A stretch of DNA of 64,000 bases, taken from Plasmodiophora brassicae. Taxonomy: Eukaryota > Endomyxa: Phytomyxea > Phytomyxea > Plasmodiophorida. The DNA lies in NCBI GenBank assembly GCA_036867785.1, contig CP145412.1, positions 806,001-870,000 on the forward strand, given 5' to 3'. Below the pieces are notes generated by a model, which had not been told where the DNA came from, ran no database searches, and was given only the letters and a program-made list of their open reading frames with translations. The position numbers and the translations under genes were made by a program. Positions 44,802 to 56,200 of the stretch are shown here, piece by piece; the first letter of the stretch is position 1, and each line of letters begins with the position of its first letter.

Positions 44802-45143
44802 ATGCGAACGGAGGCCGAATCAGTGAACCACATCGTTCAAGACGCGATCGTGCAATGCCCTCGGTACTTGCTGCTGGACCCAAGCAGCCGCCGCGACCTG
44901 CACCGATGGTGGTACATCTCGAAGGCGGCGTACTCGTCGAACCCGGAGGTGCTCCTGCGACAGTTGCGGGACCGCGGTGAGATCGACCCGCGCCTGACGA
45001 TGGAGGAGGCGATCGTGCTGGCCCATCGGTGGAAGTCACGGCATCCGAACAAGTACAAGGCGCTGTCCACGTGGCCGCCCCGACCCGTTCGCAAGCACCC
45101 TCTCGAGCGCCTGCCCTGGGCGCAGTCGTGCACCATTCTCTGA
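44802..45143 (+). CDS. Small protein with C-terminal CaaX prenylation-like motif
   Basis: The ATG at 44802 gives MRTEAESVNHIVQDAIVQCP, then a helical basic/acidic body (RDLHRWWYISKAAYSSNPEV; LTMEEAIVLAHRWKSRHPNK) and a Pro/Arg-rich end closing with CTIL. CTIL fits CaaL, the geranylgeranyltransferase I consensus. 113 residues, single exon, divergent from the rhomboid gene 152 bases away. Not recognised as a family. Codon-level look and charge pattern support coding. Membrane attachment via prenylation is inferred. Confidence 0.55.
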   Translation: MRTEAESVNHIVQDAIVQCPRYLLLDPSSRRDLHRWWYISKAAYSSNPEVLLRQLRDRGEIDPRLTMEEAIVLAHRWKSRHPNKYKALSTWPPRPVRKHPLERLPWAQSCTIL

Positions 45144-45318
45144 CCTTCTGCCTACCTACATAGGCCATCACCGTTAATAATATAGCACCGCTGATGATCG
45201 AGATTTCGACGGCAACCGTCGTGCTGTCCGTGGCGAGCGTTGGACCTAACGTTACAGCGGGTAGGCCCCGTCATGCGCGCTCCTCATCTTCGGAAACGTC
45301 CACCTGGGGCGGTCGCTG

Positions 45319-48075
45319 ATGCCCGAGATATCGCTGATATGGGCCTCCGTGATCGCTGCAACAGCTGCCGTGTTCATCGGCGTATTCCTGACACCACAGG
45401 TCCGTTCTGGAAGCGGATGGCGCGTTGTATGGTCGCAAGTGTAACGTCGTCATCGTGGTGCAGGCCGTGCGTACAATGCTCCTGTCGCTATCGTGGCTGA
45501 TGTGGATATTCGGTAAGTCTTGTGCGGGACGCTCATGAAGCGAATTCATGATGTGATGCTTGTTCAGCATCGATCTTGAGCATATCGTTGCAATGGGTCT
45601 GGGGGTTCTGGTACGTACTCTGATGGCGTCTAAGCCGCTGTTTGCGATCAGGTGCTGGTCATGTGGGTGTCGATACGAATCTGCATCACAATGGTATTCT
45701 TCGCCTGGATCAAGGTCACCACAGCGCTCGTCCAGAAGGTTGTATGCACCATCGAGCGCATCGGCCATTGCAACCGGCCACACGCAACGATGTGAGATGC
45801 GTTCGAGTGCATTCTATTACTCAGTACGATCAACTATCAATCTGGTTCAGGATCAAGGAAAGCGCGGACCGCATCAAGCTTCTGTCGGCGGCTTTGCGGA
45901 ACGTAACGTCCTATGAGGGTAAGAGGATAACCTTCTTCGTTGACTGATCTCGTTATTGACGGCATGGTCAAGAATGGTACCGTATCGGGAAAGAGATCGA
46001 CAAGCTGGATGACAGAGACGAATGGTCCCAGGTCCGCCAGTTACTCAGCTGTGCGTGTCGGCCAGCGTATAATGCGTCATGCTAGGATCCTTACAGCGAC
46101 CTGTACGATGCGGAACTGCTGATGGCGAACTCTGCGAACTTCAGACGGTTTCGTGAGCAAGGCAATATTCGGGACTTGGTGTTTACAGCCACGGGAGCGC
46201 TTTCAAGGTCATTCTGTGGAATCACAAACGAGGGTCTGTACACAAAGCGGTTCATCGGGACGAAGGACGCCATCGAAGAGTTCATTCGGGAGACCAAACT
46301 TTGCGTCGACGTTCTGCACAAGACACCGATGCTCACACCCGAAGAGAAACTCGCGTTCTTTGAGAGTGCCAGGTTCAATGATATTGCCCATTCATTTTCA
46401 GTTGCAAACGCTTACCTGGATGACAGCTTGACTGTTGGGCACACTGCACTATGCCTCTCTGGTGGCGGTTCTCTTTCAATGTATCACATGGGTGTTGTCA
46501 AGGCCTTGCTCGAGGGTAATGCATTGCCCCGGTAGGCACGCATGCGTATGGCCACAACAGGACACCACTATACTGACATGCGCCCCAGGTATATCAGCGG
46601 CACGTCTGGAGGAAGCATTGTCTGCGCCGTCGTTGGCATGTACACGGACGAAGAATTGCTGAATGACATTATCCGAGAAGATATTGCCAAGAGGTATGGC
46701 GTGTCGTGGTTCGAGCCGATGGCAAGTCAAGTGTTACATTTCGCTACACGAGGTGTTCTGATGGACAATGGGTTCTTCGCGAACACATGCAAAGCATGTA
46801 CGGGTTTTTAATCTGCCTCCCTGGGTCACTGAGACTAATGTCTCCCCGAATAGACTTTAAAGATACCACGTTTGAGGAAGCGCATCATCGTACGGGACGT
46901 GTCATCACGATAACGCTGACGAAATCAACGCGGGCAGAAAGAGACTCTGATGCCAATGTGGTTCTTCTCAACTACGTGACGTCGCCGCATGTGCTTATTC
47001 GAAGGTTCGCATAATTGAAGTAACCAGGGTTTGCGACTGACAGCGTTTGCTCCAGCGCCGTTGAAGCTTCATGCGCTCTTCCTGGGCTGATGAACCCGGT
47101 CGAACTTCTTGCTAAAGACTCGCAAGGTCGTATTAAGAAGTTGGTTGCCGTCCATGTTACATGCGAGTGTTCGTGCCTGGCTCATATCCTGTGCCCTGCG
47201 TAGGTATTATCCCAGTGGTGCACGATTCGTTGATGGAAGTCTGAGCGCGGACGTGCCGATGCGACGACTGTCTCAGCTTTTTAACACATCTCATTTCATC
47301 GTATCACAGGTGAGGCGGTCTCACTTAGCGTTCCAGTCATTTTGAGACTTACGGTCGGTGGTGTAGGTCAATCCGGTACGGCGCTCCCGCCGAAGTGTTC
47401 CGTTAACGCTGCTGCCTCTGATATTGTAACGTCTAAAAGCATGTGGCACCGTTTGTATCGCGACTCAAGAAGGACACTTGCAATGACGGCCTGCTGTCCC
47501 GTCTACAGCGTTTAGCAGTTAACGATCTCAAGAGTTCGGCCAGGTATCGTAATGCTTTTGTGCTTTCGTTTCGTACCTGATACATCCACCTGCAGGAAGC
47601 TGGCAAAGCTTCGTTTAATACCCAATATCTTTGGTCACGACGTGTCAGCAGTATTAACCCAGCGGTGTGGTTTGATGCCATTGTCCCTATAGTTCTGGCG
47701 CTGAGAACGAACAGGTACCGGGGCGACATTACGATATTTCCCAACATTGGCCTGATTGACACGCTCAATGTGGTTAGTTGGCAGTCGTCGTTGTTCTTGT
47801 TTGTCTACCCTGACCACGCCGTTTAGGTGTCACAGCCTAGCGAGTCAGACATGATCAGATATATTCGCGAAGGCGAGCGCGCCACTTGGCCCCACATATA
47901 CCGAATCCAACAGGCAACCGCCGTCGAATTTGCCATTCGAAGCGTGCTGGAAAACCTTCGCAAGACTCGTCGACGGCCCTCGACTCGATCGGCTTCACCA
48001 TCGAGGAAGAACCATCTGTGCTTCAGGTGCCGTCAACCCCTCGGTAACCCATCAGACCTGGTATCTGCACAATAA
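45319..48075 (+). CDS. Patatin-like triacylglycerol lipase (SDP1/TGL3-5 type, DUF3336 + patatin)
   Basis: The N-terminal exons encode hydrophobic helices (LIWASVIAATAAVFIGVFL; MLLSLSWLMWIFG), tentatively from the ATG at 45319. The DUF3336-like block includes SAALRNVTSYE, LMANSANFRRFREQGNIRDL and GTKDAIEEFIRETKLCVDVL. The patatin core has the oxyanion loop in ALCLSGGGSLSMYHMGVVKA and the nucleophile in ISGTSGGSIVCAVVG (GxSxG). The catalytic Asp lies in FVDGSLSADVPMRRLSQLF; other blocks are HRTGRVITITLTKS and LLNYVTSPHVLI. The C-terminal block RGDITIFPNIGLIDTLNVV / MIRYIREGERATWPHIYRIQ is typical of lipid-droplet TAG lipases. The stop is at 48075. Such enzymes mobilise storage oil. More than ten short introns are implied, so boundaries are approximate. 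Confidence 0.85.
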
Positions 48076-48174
48076 CTAGGTAACGTATTGCACGAACCGC
48101 CAGCAGCGTATACGACACGCCTAAACAATGGATTTGACTCCAGATATGATAAACATTGTACGATGTACTTATTG

Positions 48175-49210
48175 TCACGGCGGCGACTTCTGCATCGTCG
48201 GTACCGGCGTCGTCAGCGGCATCGCCTGTGCCTGCTGCTGGTCAGCATCGTTGCGAGATATTAGAGGGTGCGACAGGAGGGCTTTCGCAGACGGTCGGCG
48301 CCGTGGATCGCGATTCAGCAACGCCGTGATCAGTTTCTTATACGCGGGACTGATCGGGATGGCCTCAGGGAAGAATGGGCCGTACCCAGACTTCGTGCAC
48401 CCGTCGAAACCACATCGCACGCGATTGCAGATGAGCCGATGCATGGCACACGTGTTCTCAGCGCGTGGGTTGAATGGATTGAACCCGGCCAACATGACGA
48501 ACAGGACGATGCCGATCGACCATATGTCCGACTTGACGCTCGTCTCGCCACGTTCAACGGCCTCGGGTGCCATGAACTCGGGCGACCCTTGTGTTACGCG
48601 CGTCGTCGCGTCGTCGTTCTCGTCAAGGATGTGCGATGCACCAAAGTCGATCAGCTTAACCTTAAGGCAGCCCGGATGCGACGTCCAGTCGATCATGATA
48701 TTGCTGGGCTTGATGTCCCCGTGCACGATATGCCGGTCATGCATGAATGCAACCGCATTCACCTATAGACACGGCCAGCACCCGTCACATCACAACCAAC
48801 ACCGTTGGCAACACAGTAAAGTGTACGAGTTGGCGCATGATCTCGACGACATCGTGTTCGGGCAGGCGCCCACCACGAGCTTCGACGAAGTCGATCAGGT
48901 CGCCGCCCAGGCATCGTTCCATGATAAAGTAAACGTTCTTGCTATCCTCATAAACGTCGACCAAGCTGACGAGATTCTCGTGATGCATAAGTCGAAAGAC
49001 AGCCTCCTCCTGGTCCGTCTTCGGCCGCTTGCGCTTGACGACTGTCTTGACAGCGACTTCGCGGCCGGTGTTACGCTCGACGCCAAGACGAACCTCACTG
49101 ATCGACGCATCTTTGTCGAGGCGCTCGAGGAGGTCGAAGTCCTTTTCGACGGGTGTCCGGCGACGGGACCGATGGAACGACGGGAGGAGACGCTTAACGA
49201 GGCAGCGCAT
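48175..49210 (-). CDS. CAMK-like protein kinase with HGD instead of HRD
   Basis: The start ATG at 49210 gives MRCLVKRLLPSFHRSRRRTP. The kinase domain follows: DFDLLERLDKDASISEVRLG (diverged Gly loop), REVAVKTVVKRK (catalytic Lys), FIMERCLGGDLIDFVEARGG and, after one intron (about 48763-48830), IVHGDIKPSNIMID, LIDFGASHI, GSPEFMAPEAVER, SDIWSIGIVLFVMLAGFNPF and RDPRRRPSAKALLSHPLI. The catalytic Asp, Asn and DFG are kept, but Arg of HRD is Gly, so it is a non-RD kinase. The C-terminal 30 residues are Gln/Pro-rich. No calmodulin site is seen. Convergent with the lipase gene, 99 bases apart. Confidence 0.88.
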
Positions 49211-50134
49211 GGTGACCGCCCACGAATTCGGATAAGACGACCGCGCTGGGCTGCCGGGAGTGATCCACGAAACCGGATGGTGCAATGACGTCACGCCCAG
49301 TGGGGCATGGCACGTGACGGGATCCAGACCCTTCATCAGAGCTCGACCAGTGCCGCGCTGGATGCAGTTGTACGCATACGTGCCAGGTGCATGGGATGTC
49401 GTCGTGGACAGCCTGACAGTTGATCGCTGACAAATCCCGGAAATAGCCAAGGACCAGTGCTTCGGGAAAATCCGTAAGCCCGTCACGGCCTCCGTGGAAA
49501 CCCCGCCACAGCCGGACCGCAGGCCGCCATGACGGAAAATGTGCGGATCCGACCTGAAGTCAAAGCCTTCCGGCCCGCCTTTATGTGTCAAACCTATCTG
49601 CCTTCCATGAACGGATCCCTGCTATTGTTTATATGCACGTATCAAGGTTACCGAAACGTTGACAGGCACCTGACCGTTCGGGCACCGTGTTAGAACTTTC
49701 TTGGGAATATCCGTGCTGGAAAAGCCGTCGGACGCTTCGGATCGGGGCCTATGAAAGCAGGCACCGATGGACCCAGCCCTTAATGTAGTGATGCCGCGAA
49801 ATCACTGTAGCTACTCATTGTTATAAACCAGATCAATTAGAGGGAGGCACCAAGAAACCCGCTCGGTTGTCAATGCTGGCGTCGATGCAGCACTTGCGCA
49901 TGGGGTTCTGATTGCTCGATTACGTGCTGTCCGTGTCCGAACGGATTGTAGGACTACAAGCGTCTGTAATGTGTTCACGAATAGACAGATAAGGCGTCAT
50001 GATTGCGGCGACACGAACGGGGCAGGGGCAGGGCAGAGCAGGGCGAGGGGCTGTAAAATGGCGGAGACGGCGCGCTGCGTCTGCGCCATATTCACGGCGT
50101 GTGCCAAGACGGCTCGCTGCGCTCTAAGACGGTG
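49211..50134. other. Gene-poor interval
   Basis: About 920 bases. The kinase ORF stays open upstream to 49591 but has no ATG context or family features beyond 49210, so it is taken as 5' UTR/promoter. A GGGCA/GGCAG simple repeat lies at 50018-50052. No RNA gene or other coding unit was recognised. Confidence 0.5.
50018..50052 (+). repeat. Short GGGGCA-type microsatellite
   Basis: Imperfect runs of ggggca/gggca over about 35 bases, G-rich on the plus strand. Confidence 0.8.
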
Positions 50135-50370
50135 GCGCTGTGCGCATTCGTCGCCGACGGATCGCGACCGGGCGCCGCTGCAGGCACTGGCATGTAATGC
50201 AAGGGAACTGGGATGCTACCCGCTCTATTACGCTACCCGCCTCGGTCGACCCGTTGACTGTGTTGGCAATACACTGCATGACGGTGCCCTTCATCATCGT
50301 CATCGACGTCTGGCGTTGAGGTTGCCGACGGCAGCGGCGGCGCCTGGCTGTGTTGACTTGGGCGTGTGAC
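50135..50370 (-). repeat. Dispersed repeat, copy A (matches 61795-62010)
   Basis: On the minus strand this segment aligns by eye with the plus strand at 61795-62010. It shares long blocks such as gggtagcgtaatagagcggg, tgcctgcagcggcgcccggt and gtcaacgggtcga. Two reading frames are partly conserved in both copies, one giving MKGTVMQCIANTVNGS / MKGMVMQRVANAVNGS and one giving STPDVDDDDEGHRHA / STPYVDADNEGHGHA. The homology continues past both stops, so it is a DNA-level repeat rather than a clear protein family. Confidence 0.75.
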
Positions 50371-50810
50371 AGCACCCCGTCGGCGCTACGGGGCGTCGGC
50401 GTTATCGCCTGGCACGACGACATCGTCGTCGTCGATGATGGATGTTGTCGGAGTCTTCCTCGTGGCCGTTCCCCGGCGCTGCGCTCAACCGGGTTCGCGA
50501 CCCCTATCCACGGCCATCGCCTGGTTGTCTCGGGCGTGGCCGGCGGCGCCGATTCCGTTCGGCGCTGCTGGTGCACCGATGCCGTTCTCGACGTGCGATG
50601 GGATCGGGTTCGCTGCGCTCAGGAACTCGGCCAGTGCGGGATTGTCGAGTACTTGTTCAACGGTTCCCACCGCGACTCTCGCGTCTTCGTTCTCCTCGTC
50701 GTCGCTGACCTCGTTCCGGATGGGTCGTGTCCAGGCCAGCCAGGGCTGCAACGCCTTGGCGGATGTCGCAAACGGCGACCATCTGGTTGACTTCTGTTGC
50801 AGGTCACTCG
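50237..50810 (-). CDS. Possible acidic hypothetical protein, model uncertain
   Basis: An open stretch reads KSTRWSPFATSAKALQPWLA, RPIRNEVSDDEENEDARVAV and TVEQVLDNPALAEFLSAANP, which looks like real protein. The downstream frame ending DVDDDDEGHRHAVYCQ at 50237 lies inside dispersed repeat copy A. No ATG and no unambiguous splice sites were found, so this may be a gene fragment. Function unknown. Confidence 0.25.
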
Positions 50811-50981
50811 TTACCCCACTGTTATTATGTGGGAGGTGAAGACCACCACGTGTACAAGGAGGTCATGTTTTATGTCCACTGTCTCCGATCGGCTTACTCT
50901 CGGGTGCTTGGTCATGAGAGGATGATTCGGCCCGCAAGTTCACTCACAGGAGGAATGCATCTCATGGTGTTACTGGCTTGT

Positions 50982-51184
50982 TAATGGTCTACGGACGCAT
51001 GCATTGACCGCTGACTGTTAAGAACCCGCGAGTAGCGATTTAGCTCGCAGAACAGGATCTTCTTAACGATGTCGGGAAAATTCTTGTACACGGTCGGTGG
51101 GAAGGGGATTATAGGACTGGTCGATTTCTTGTACTCGATATAGAAGTGTTGCAATCCGAATCGTGCGTCATACCTGACAGTCAT
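50982..51184 (-). CDS. Possible 67-residue ORF of unknown function
   Basis: The ATG at 51184 gives MTVRYDARFGLQHFYIEYKK, then FPPTVYKNFPDIVKKILFCE and a short tail. Composition is protein-like (aromatic, charged), but there is no family match and no neighbour support. The flanking 50.8-51.3 kb holds nothing else I can name. Confidence 0.25.
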
Positions 51185-51301
51185 TAATTAGTACGGCGGT
51201 CGAATCAGCTGTCAGTGGTAGAACCATACCGAGCCTCCGCAAGTGGAATCCCACTGACAAACATAAGCAAGGTTGTTGTTAGAATAGGGCTGAATCCATA
51301 G

Positions 51302-52146
51302 TCAGGCGCGCATACATGGAACCACTCTGTTCGCCAACCTCAATACGCTAACGAATTCCCAGCCGACAAACGTAACGGACGATGACAGGAATATTCCGAC
51401 CCAGCAGCATATCTCTCTGTCAGTTGGGAACCCCTCAACATTAACGTGGCATCCATGTACAGCACAGGGCATCCATTGGCATACCCAAAGTAATTCGGGT
51501 GGCGAGACCACCTGCAAAGCGTCAGGGGGATCCCGGTCGGTTACAGACAGCCATCTAACCTCCAGACGCCGGTGCGAAGCAATCCGCGGTTGATGTCGTC
51601 TTCGCGAAAGTCTCGTTTGGTCTGGTCGGCCCAGAACTCGACGATAGCACCCGTCAGCCTGCGAAACAATGGGGTTAATGGCACATCCCGCACATTGTAG
51701 TCGTCGACACGGTACCATATCGCCCATCCGAAGAGGTCCAGCGCACCGATCCCTGGGTTGACAGGCGATGCGTTCACGAAGATGACAGGAAGCGAGACAA
51801 TCCAGACCCATATGATTTGCGCGACCCAGAAACCGAGAAACTTGCCACAGTCGCGACGCATGTCATTGAATCGAGCATCGTGACCTCGTCTGAGAACGCG
51901 TTCCAGCAGGAACGCTCCCAGGCGGAGGCCCCAGATGCAGACGAATGTGCTCAGCACGATCTGCCGAGCCGTATAATGCGAGTAGGCGACCAGCGTCCCG
52001 AGTGCAATGACGACAAAGTTGCTGGTGCCGGCCAGGTCCGTGATCTTGTCCATCTGACATGCGAACGCGATCGCAAAGCAGGACAGTTGCAGAACGACCG
52101 TCGTCAGCAACGACACGACGAGCGGCGCCGTATACGCCATCGCCAT
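51302..52146 (-). CDS. DUF1295 / steroid 5-alpha-reductase-like membrane protein
   Basis: The ATG at 52146 gives MAMAYTAPLVVSLLTTVVLQ, a membrane helix. Family blocks follow: QMDKITDLAGTSNFVVIALG, WGLRLGAFLLERVLRRGHDA, RFNDMRRDCGKFLGFWVAQI and EFWADQTKRDF. Two short introns then join TGVWR to WSRHPNYFG and EICCWVGIFLSS, giving the hallmark GxWxxSRHPNYFGE NADPH-binding end. The stop is at 51302. About 240 residues with several transmembrane helices. The family reduces steroid- or polyprenol-like enones; the substrate here is not known. Confidence 0.88.
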
Positions 52147-52231
52147 CCAAATCCGCAAGCAGGCACGCCGTCCCTATAAATTAGGTGTATTCCCGAATAG
52201 TCATAAACTGGGCGACGGTACACCCTGGTTC

Positions 52232-52783
52232 TTAGATGTCGACATCAGGACTATCGACAACAACGCCACTGAGATCATACTCATCAACGAATTGCTGCTC
52301 GTGGGGCTTGCGAACGGGTGACGCAGGTGGCTTCGTCGGGGCAGCAGCAGCAGGCCGAGTCGTCGTCGTCGATTGTTCCGGCACCAGACCGGCGTTGTCC
52401 TGCGTACACGCCACATATTCCCTGTATCGTTGCAGAAACACGGTCCAGAACTTCGACTCAGACACCCTGTGCAGGACGCGGTCAGGCCAGACTAGATGAC
52501 TCTTGAGTACAGAGAGCAGTTGCCTGGACGGGACGATCCGATACCGAAGGGCGGCCAATCGGGGTTCATCGCGAAGCGCTTGGGCGCACAACGCTGTGTC
52601 GTCGTCGGCGACCTCCGCGCGGGCACCGTCGACGTCCGTCCCGGCGTCCACGAACATGCGCTCCAAATCGCTGCCGAACTCATCCAGCAAACTCGAGTAA
52701 AACATGCTGATCGGCGACGCCGACGGCGCCCCGGGCGACTGCAGAGTCGTCGTCGTCGTCGTTGTCGTCGCAGTGTTCCCCAT
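52232..52783 (-). CDS. BSD-domain protein with possible N-myristoylation site
   Basis: The ATG at 52783 gives MGNTA followed by a Thr run, then SISMFYSSLLDEFGSDLERM-like helices. The BSD-type end carries the Phe-Trp pair: LVWPDRVLHRVSESKFWTVF, LQRYREYVA. The C-terminal third is Thr/Ala/Pro-rich and ends in an acidic segment (EYDLSGVVVDSPDVDI). 183 residues, single exon. MGNTAT fits the MGxxx(S/T) N-myristoylation pattern. BSD domains occur in TFIIH p62 and in SYAP1-like signalling proteins; the short length and N-terminus favour the latter, as inference. Confidence 0.7.
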   Translation of the reverse strand: MGNTATTTTTTTTLQSPGAPSASPISMFYSSLLDEFGSDLERMFVDAGTDVDGARAEVADDDTALCAQALRDEPRLAALRYRIVPSRQLLSVLKSHLVWPDRVLHRVSESKFWTVFLQRYREYVACTQDNAGLVPEQSTTTTRPAAAAPTKPPASPVRKPHEQQFVDEYDLSGVVVDSPDVDI

Positions 52784-53225
52784 CCAGAACCATCTGCGCA
52801 GACCGGAATCCCACGGAACTCGTCACATGTAGGAGGAGGGCACACGGCAAGCAGGTATACGCCTTCGTCCCGCAGGCGATAGGTGACATACCAGTACATC
52901 AAGCCGAGGGATCAGGCGATGGCACTTGCACGGCTGGGTGGAAATGAACGTGCGACGTTGGGAAAACGGTGGGACGTGGCCCATTGCTGGTGGACTAGAC
53001 GGACGACGGGACCCATGCGACTGATATCGCATGAGCGAGTCAACTGCAATGTCGCGTGCGTGTCAGTGTAGGCCTGGGCCTGGGCCCTGGGGGCATGCGG
53101 ACCCAGGGTCCGGCGCGCTTACCTACCACCGAACCTACCGCCGCCCCGGTGCGCGGGTCCCCGCGTGCGGAACTGCGCCGTGCACAAGTTGCAGCTGCAC
53201 TCTGCAGCAGTCAGCACGTCCCTTC
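52784..53225. promoter_or_regulatory. Shared upstream region of divergent BSD and mitochondrial RNA polymerase genes
   Basis: About 440 bases between the two start codons. It is strongly GC-rich near 53070-53160, so open frames run on both strands without family features. No defined promoter element was identified. Confidence 0.45.
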
Positions 53226-56200
53226 ATGCTGGCAAGGTTCGTGTGCAGGGCGCGTGTCCGTGCTGCAGTTCGCCTATCGTCGGCAGTACCCGATGCAGCT
53301 GCAGCGGCAGCAACAACGGCGGCGCCACCCGGGTCGCCGGCGTCCGCGTCGCCGGCCGGGGACATGTCGTGGCTGTACGACATGATAGGGGAAGAACCGT
53401 ATACGGCACCGTCGAGCAGTGCCGCTGCTCCCGAGGCGCAGTCTCACCCGGAGCTGTTGCTGAATCCTCCGCCTCCGGTGGCGGTGGTGTCCACGATGCC
53501 GACGTTCGTCCCGCTGGACGCGGGATCCGACCGGAAAGCGCTGCTGTCGTCGCTGCTGACCGGGCTCTTCATGTACCACCTTCGGCGTTTGGGCCCATCC
53601 GACCTTGTCGAGTTTATATCGACCAAGACGGGCACGCTTGGGATTGGTGCGTTGAGCACGAAGTTGGAGACTGGCATCCCGCAGGGCGCCGATGGGTTCA
53701 CGACCGACGACGAGGCGTTCTCCATGTTGCAGCAGATGCTCATCCGGATCGTCGACAGGAACAGCGATCTTTCCACGATCGGAATCGAGCAGGTCAGGGG
53801 CGTTGCCGTTGAAGTTGTCGCCGAGGATACTGTCGAGGTCAGTAACATGGCCGGCCGCCACCCCGCTATATAGTCTCACATTGCCTTAGATGTTCAAACG
53901 GTTCAATGACGCAGTTGATGCTTCGTATGAGCATTATTGCAAATTGTCGGGAACGCGGAACGTCGATCGACGTCTGCTGGCTGAACAGGTACGCCTGGAG
54001 ACCATGTCGCGCGAGATATCCATCAACAAGTACCGACGCCTGAAGGAAGAGTTGGCGATCTGCGGCAAACTGGGTACGCTGTCCTCGTCGACATCTGATG
54101 AGGCATAGTCTGACGTGCCGTCGCAGTTAATATGAAAGTGACGCAGCGTCTTCTGTTGAACTGGTATAACCCTCTTGTTCATGCTATCTGCGAGGAGCAG
54201 GGCGCCATCGAACGGAATGATGTACGTAGTCGAGGTCTGGAACGTCGTGATTGTCATCTGGTGTGACCTTGTGTTTGTTGTGTAGTCGTCGCTGGTCGAT
54301 CGTCGTGGGTACGAGGGTGAAATCGGGATTCTGGATCCCGAATTACTTGCGGTGATCACATTGCACGAGACGTTGAAACAGACGATGACTTCCGAAGTCG
54401 CTGTTGTTCGGTTGGCGTTGTGCATCGGCAAAGCCGTTGCTGACGAAGTTCGCCTTCAGCAGAGGTTACTAAATTCCGTTAGACGCAAGGTACGGTTTCG
54501 GATCCCTGATTCTTCATCGATTACGTCTGATATTGCCTTTGTTCAGCCGAAAACTGCCCGCCTGGCAATATACCAGAACGAGGCGATTCGCAAAGACACG
54601 TGGTCGAAGACGACGTGCCTAAAGCTGGGATCACGTCTTGTCCAACTGCTTTGTGAAACTGCTATGGTCCCGACGGACGAAGATGCCGATGCGAAAGATG
54701 AGCCCGCGTTCATCCACAGGATGATCATCACGGAAGTCAACAAACGCCGAGGTGTTGTCAACCTGCATCCCCGATGCATGGAACTGATCAACGTTGGGCA
54801 CATTCGCCGGGAATCAATCGGCACGGACTTCATGCCGATGGTTGTCCCTCCTATACCATGGACCATGCCGGAATACGGAGGTACGCAGGTCTCCATCTCG
54901 TTAACTTGGAACGCTAACCACTACGTCGCTAGGCTACGTGTCGTCGAGGTCGAACGTCATGAAGATGAGAGGATCAAGAGGTAACGTGTAGGTCGCCGGA
55001 AACATCCTGTCGTGAAATCTGACATCGACGTTATAGCTCAAGAGGAGGCGCTAGAATTGGCAGACTTGACCACGATATACAAAGCCCTCGACGTGCTTGG
55101 AGCTGTGCCTTGGAGAATTAACGCGCGCGTTCTCGACGTCGTTGAGGAGGTTTGGGTCGCAGTCGTGGGCGTCATGATACAACTTTAACGTGTGCGTCAT
55201 AGCTGTGGCGTCAAGGGGGCGGTGTCGCGTCGCTGCCGTCAAGAACCGATGCAATCATTCCTCCTCGAACTGTCGAAAAGGGGGAGAAGGAGCCGTACGA
55301 AATTTGGAAGGACCGCATGGATAAAGTCAAGCTGAATCGTGAGACGCATTCGTTGCGTTGCGATTTAGAGTTGAAGCTCAACATCGCGAGGTGATCGTTG
55401 GCGTTACCAACCGGTTCGGCACGTAGCTGACGGCGCTCTTAGGACGTTTAACGGATTCGACTTCTACTTTCCGCATAACATCGATTTCCGCGGTCGTGCA
55501 TACACGATCGCTCCTCATCTCCAGCACATGGGAAGCGACGGCAAGGCAAAGTATGCTGCTGACAGCCTCGCTCGCCTGCTGACCGGTTTATGTCATAGTG
55601 TCCCGGGGGTTGCTCCTGTTTGCGCGGCCGAAACCGCTTGGGGACGATGGCCTCTTCTGGCTAAAGGTTCAACTCGCCAACCTTTTCGGTACGGAACCAG
55701 CCAGGACCTACGCTGTAATCCATCGTCTAACCCATGCTATGCGTAGGCATGGACAAGTTGTCGTTGGATAGTCGGGCCGACTGGGCCGACTCCGTCCTGT
55801 CGAACATCAAGTCGGTGGCCCGTGACCCTCTGGGCGAAATGAGGGACTGGTGGCTGTCGGCAGATGACCCGTTCCAAGCCCTTGCCTGCTGCTATGAAAT
55901 CACGGACGCCCTCGCTCATCCACTAGGCCCAGCGCTCTACGAATCGTCCCTCCCTGTGCACATGGACGGATCCTGTAACGGCCTTCAACATTACGCCGCA
56001 CTTGGCCTGGACGAGGTCGGTGGACGTGCCGTTAACCTCGTTGCCAGTGACGTCCCGCAAGATGTTTACTCGGGCGTCTGCGACCTGGTCAACGAAAAGG
56101 TTCGTTGGACGAGCCGTGCCTTCGCCCGGTGCGCCCCTAATCTCGTCCGCAGGTTGCGAAGGACGCCGCAGAAGGGAACGAGATTGCACAATCTCTGTTG

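Noticed and set aside
48128-49288. A 386-residue plus-strand ORF
   Set aside because: Lies wholly antisense to the kinase, which has all diagnostic motifs; composition is Arg/His/Ser-skewed with no family features.
53135-53879. Minus-strand ORFs opposite the RNA polymerase N-terminus
   Set aside because: GC-driven shadows. The plus strand has a mitochondrial presequence and continues into diagnostic polymerase motifs.
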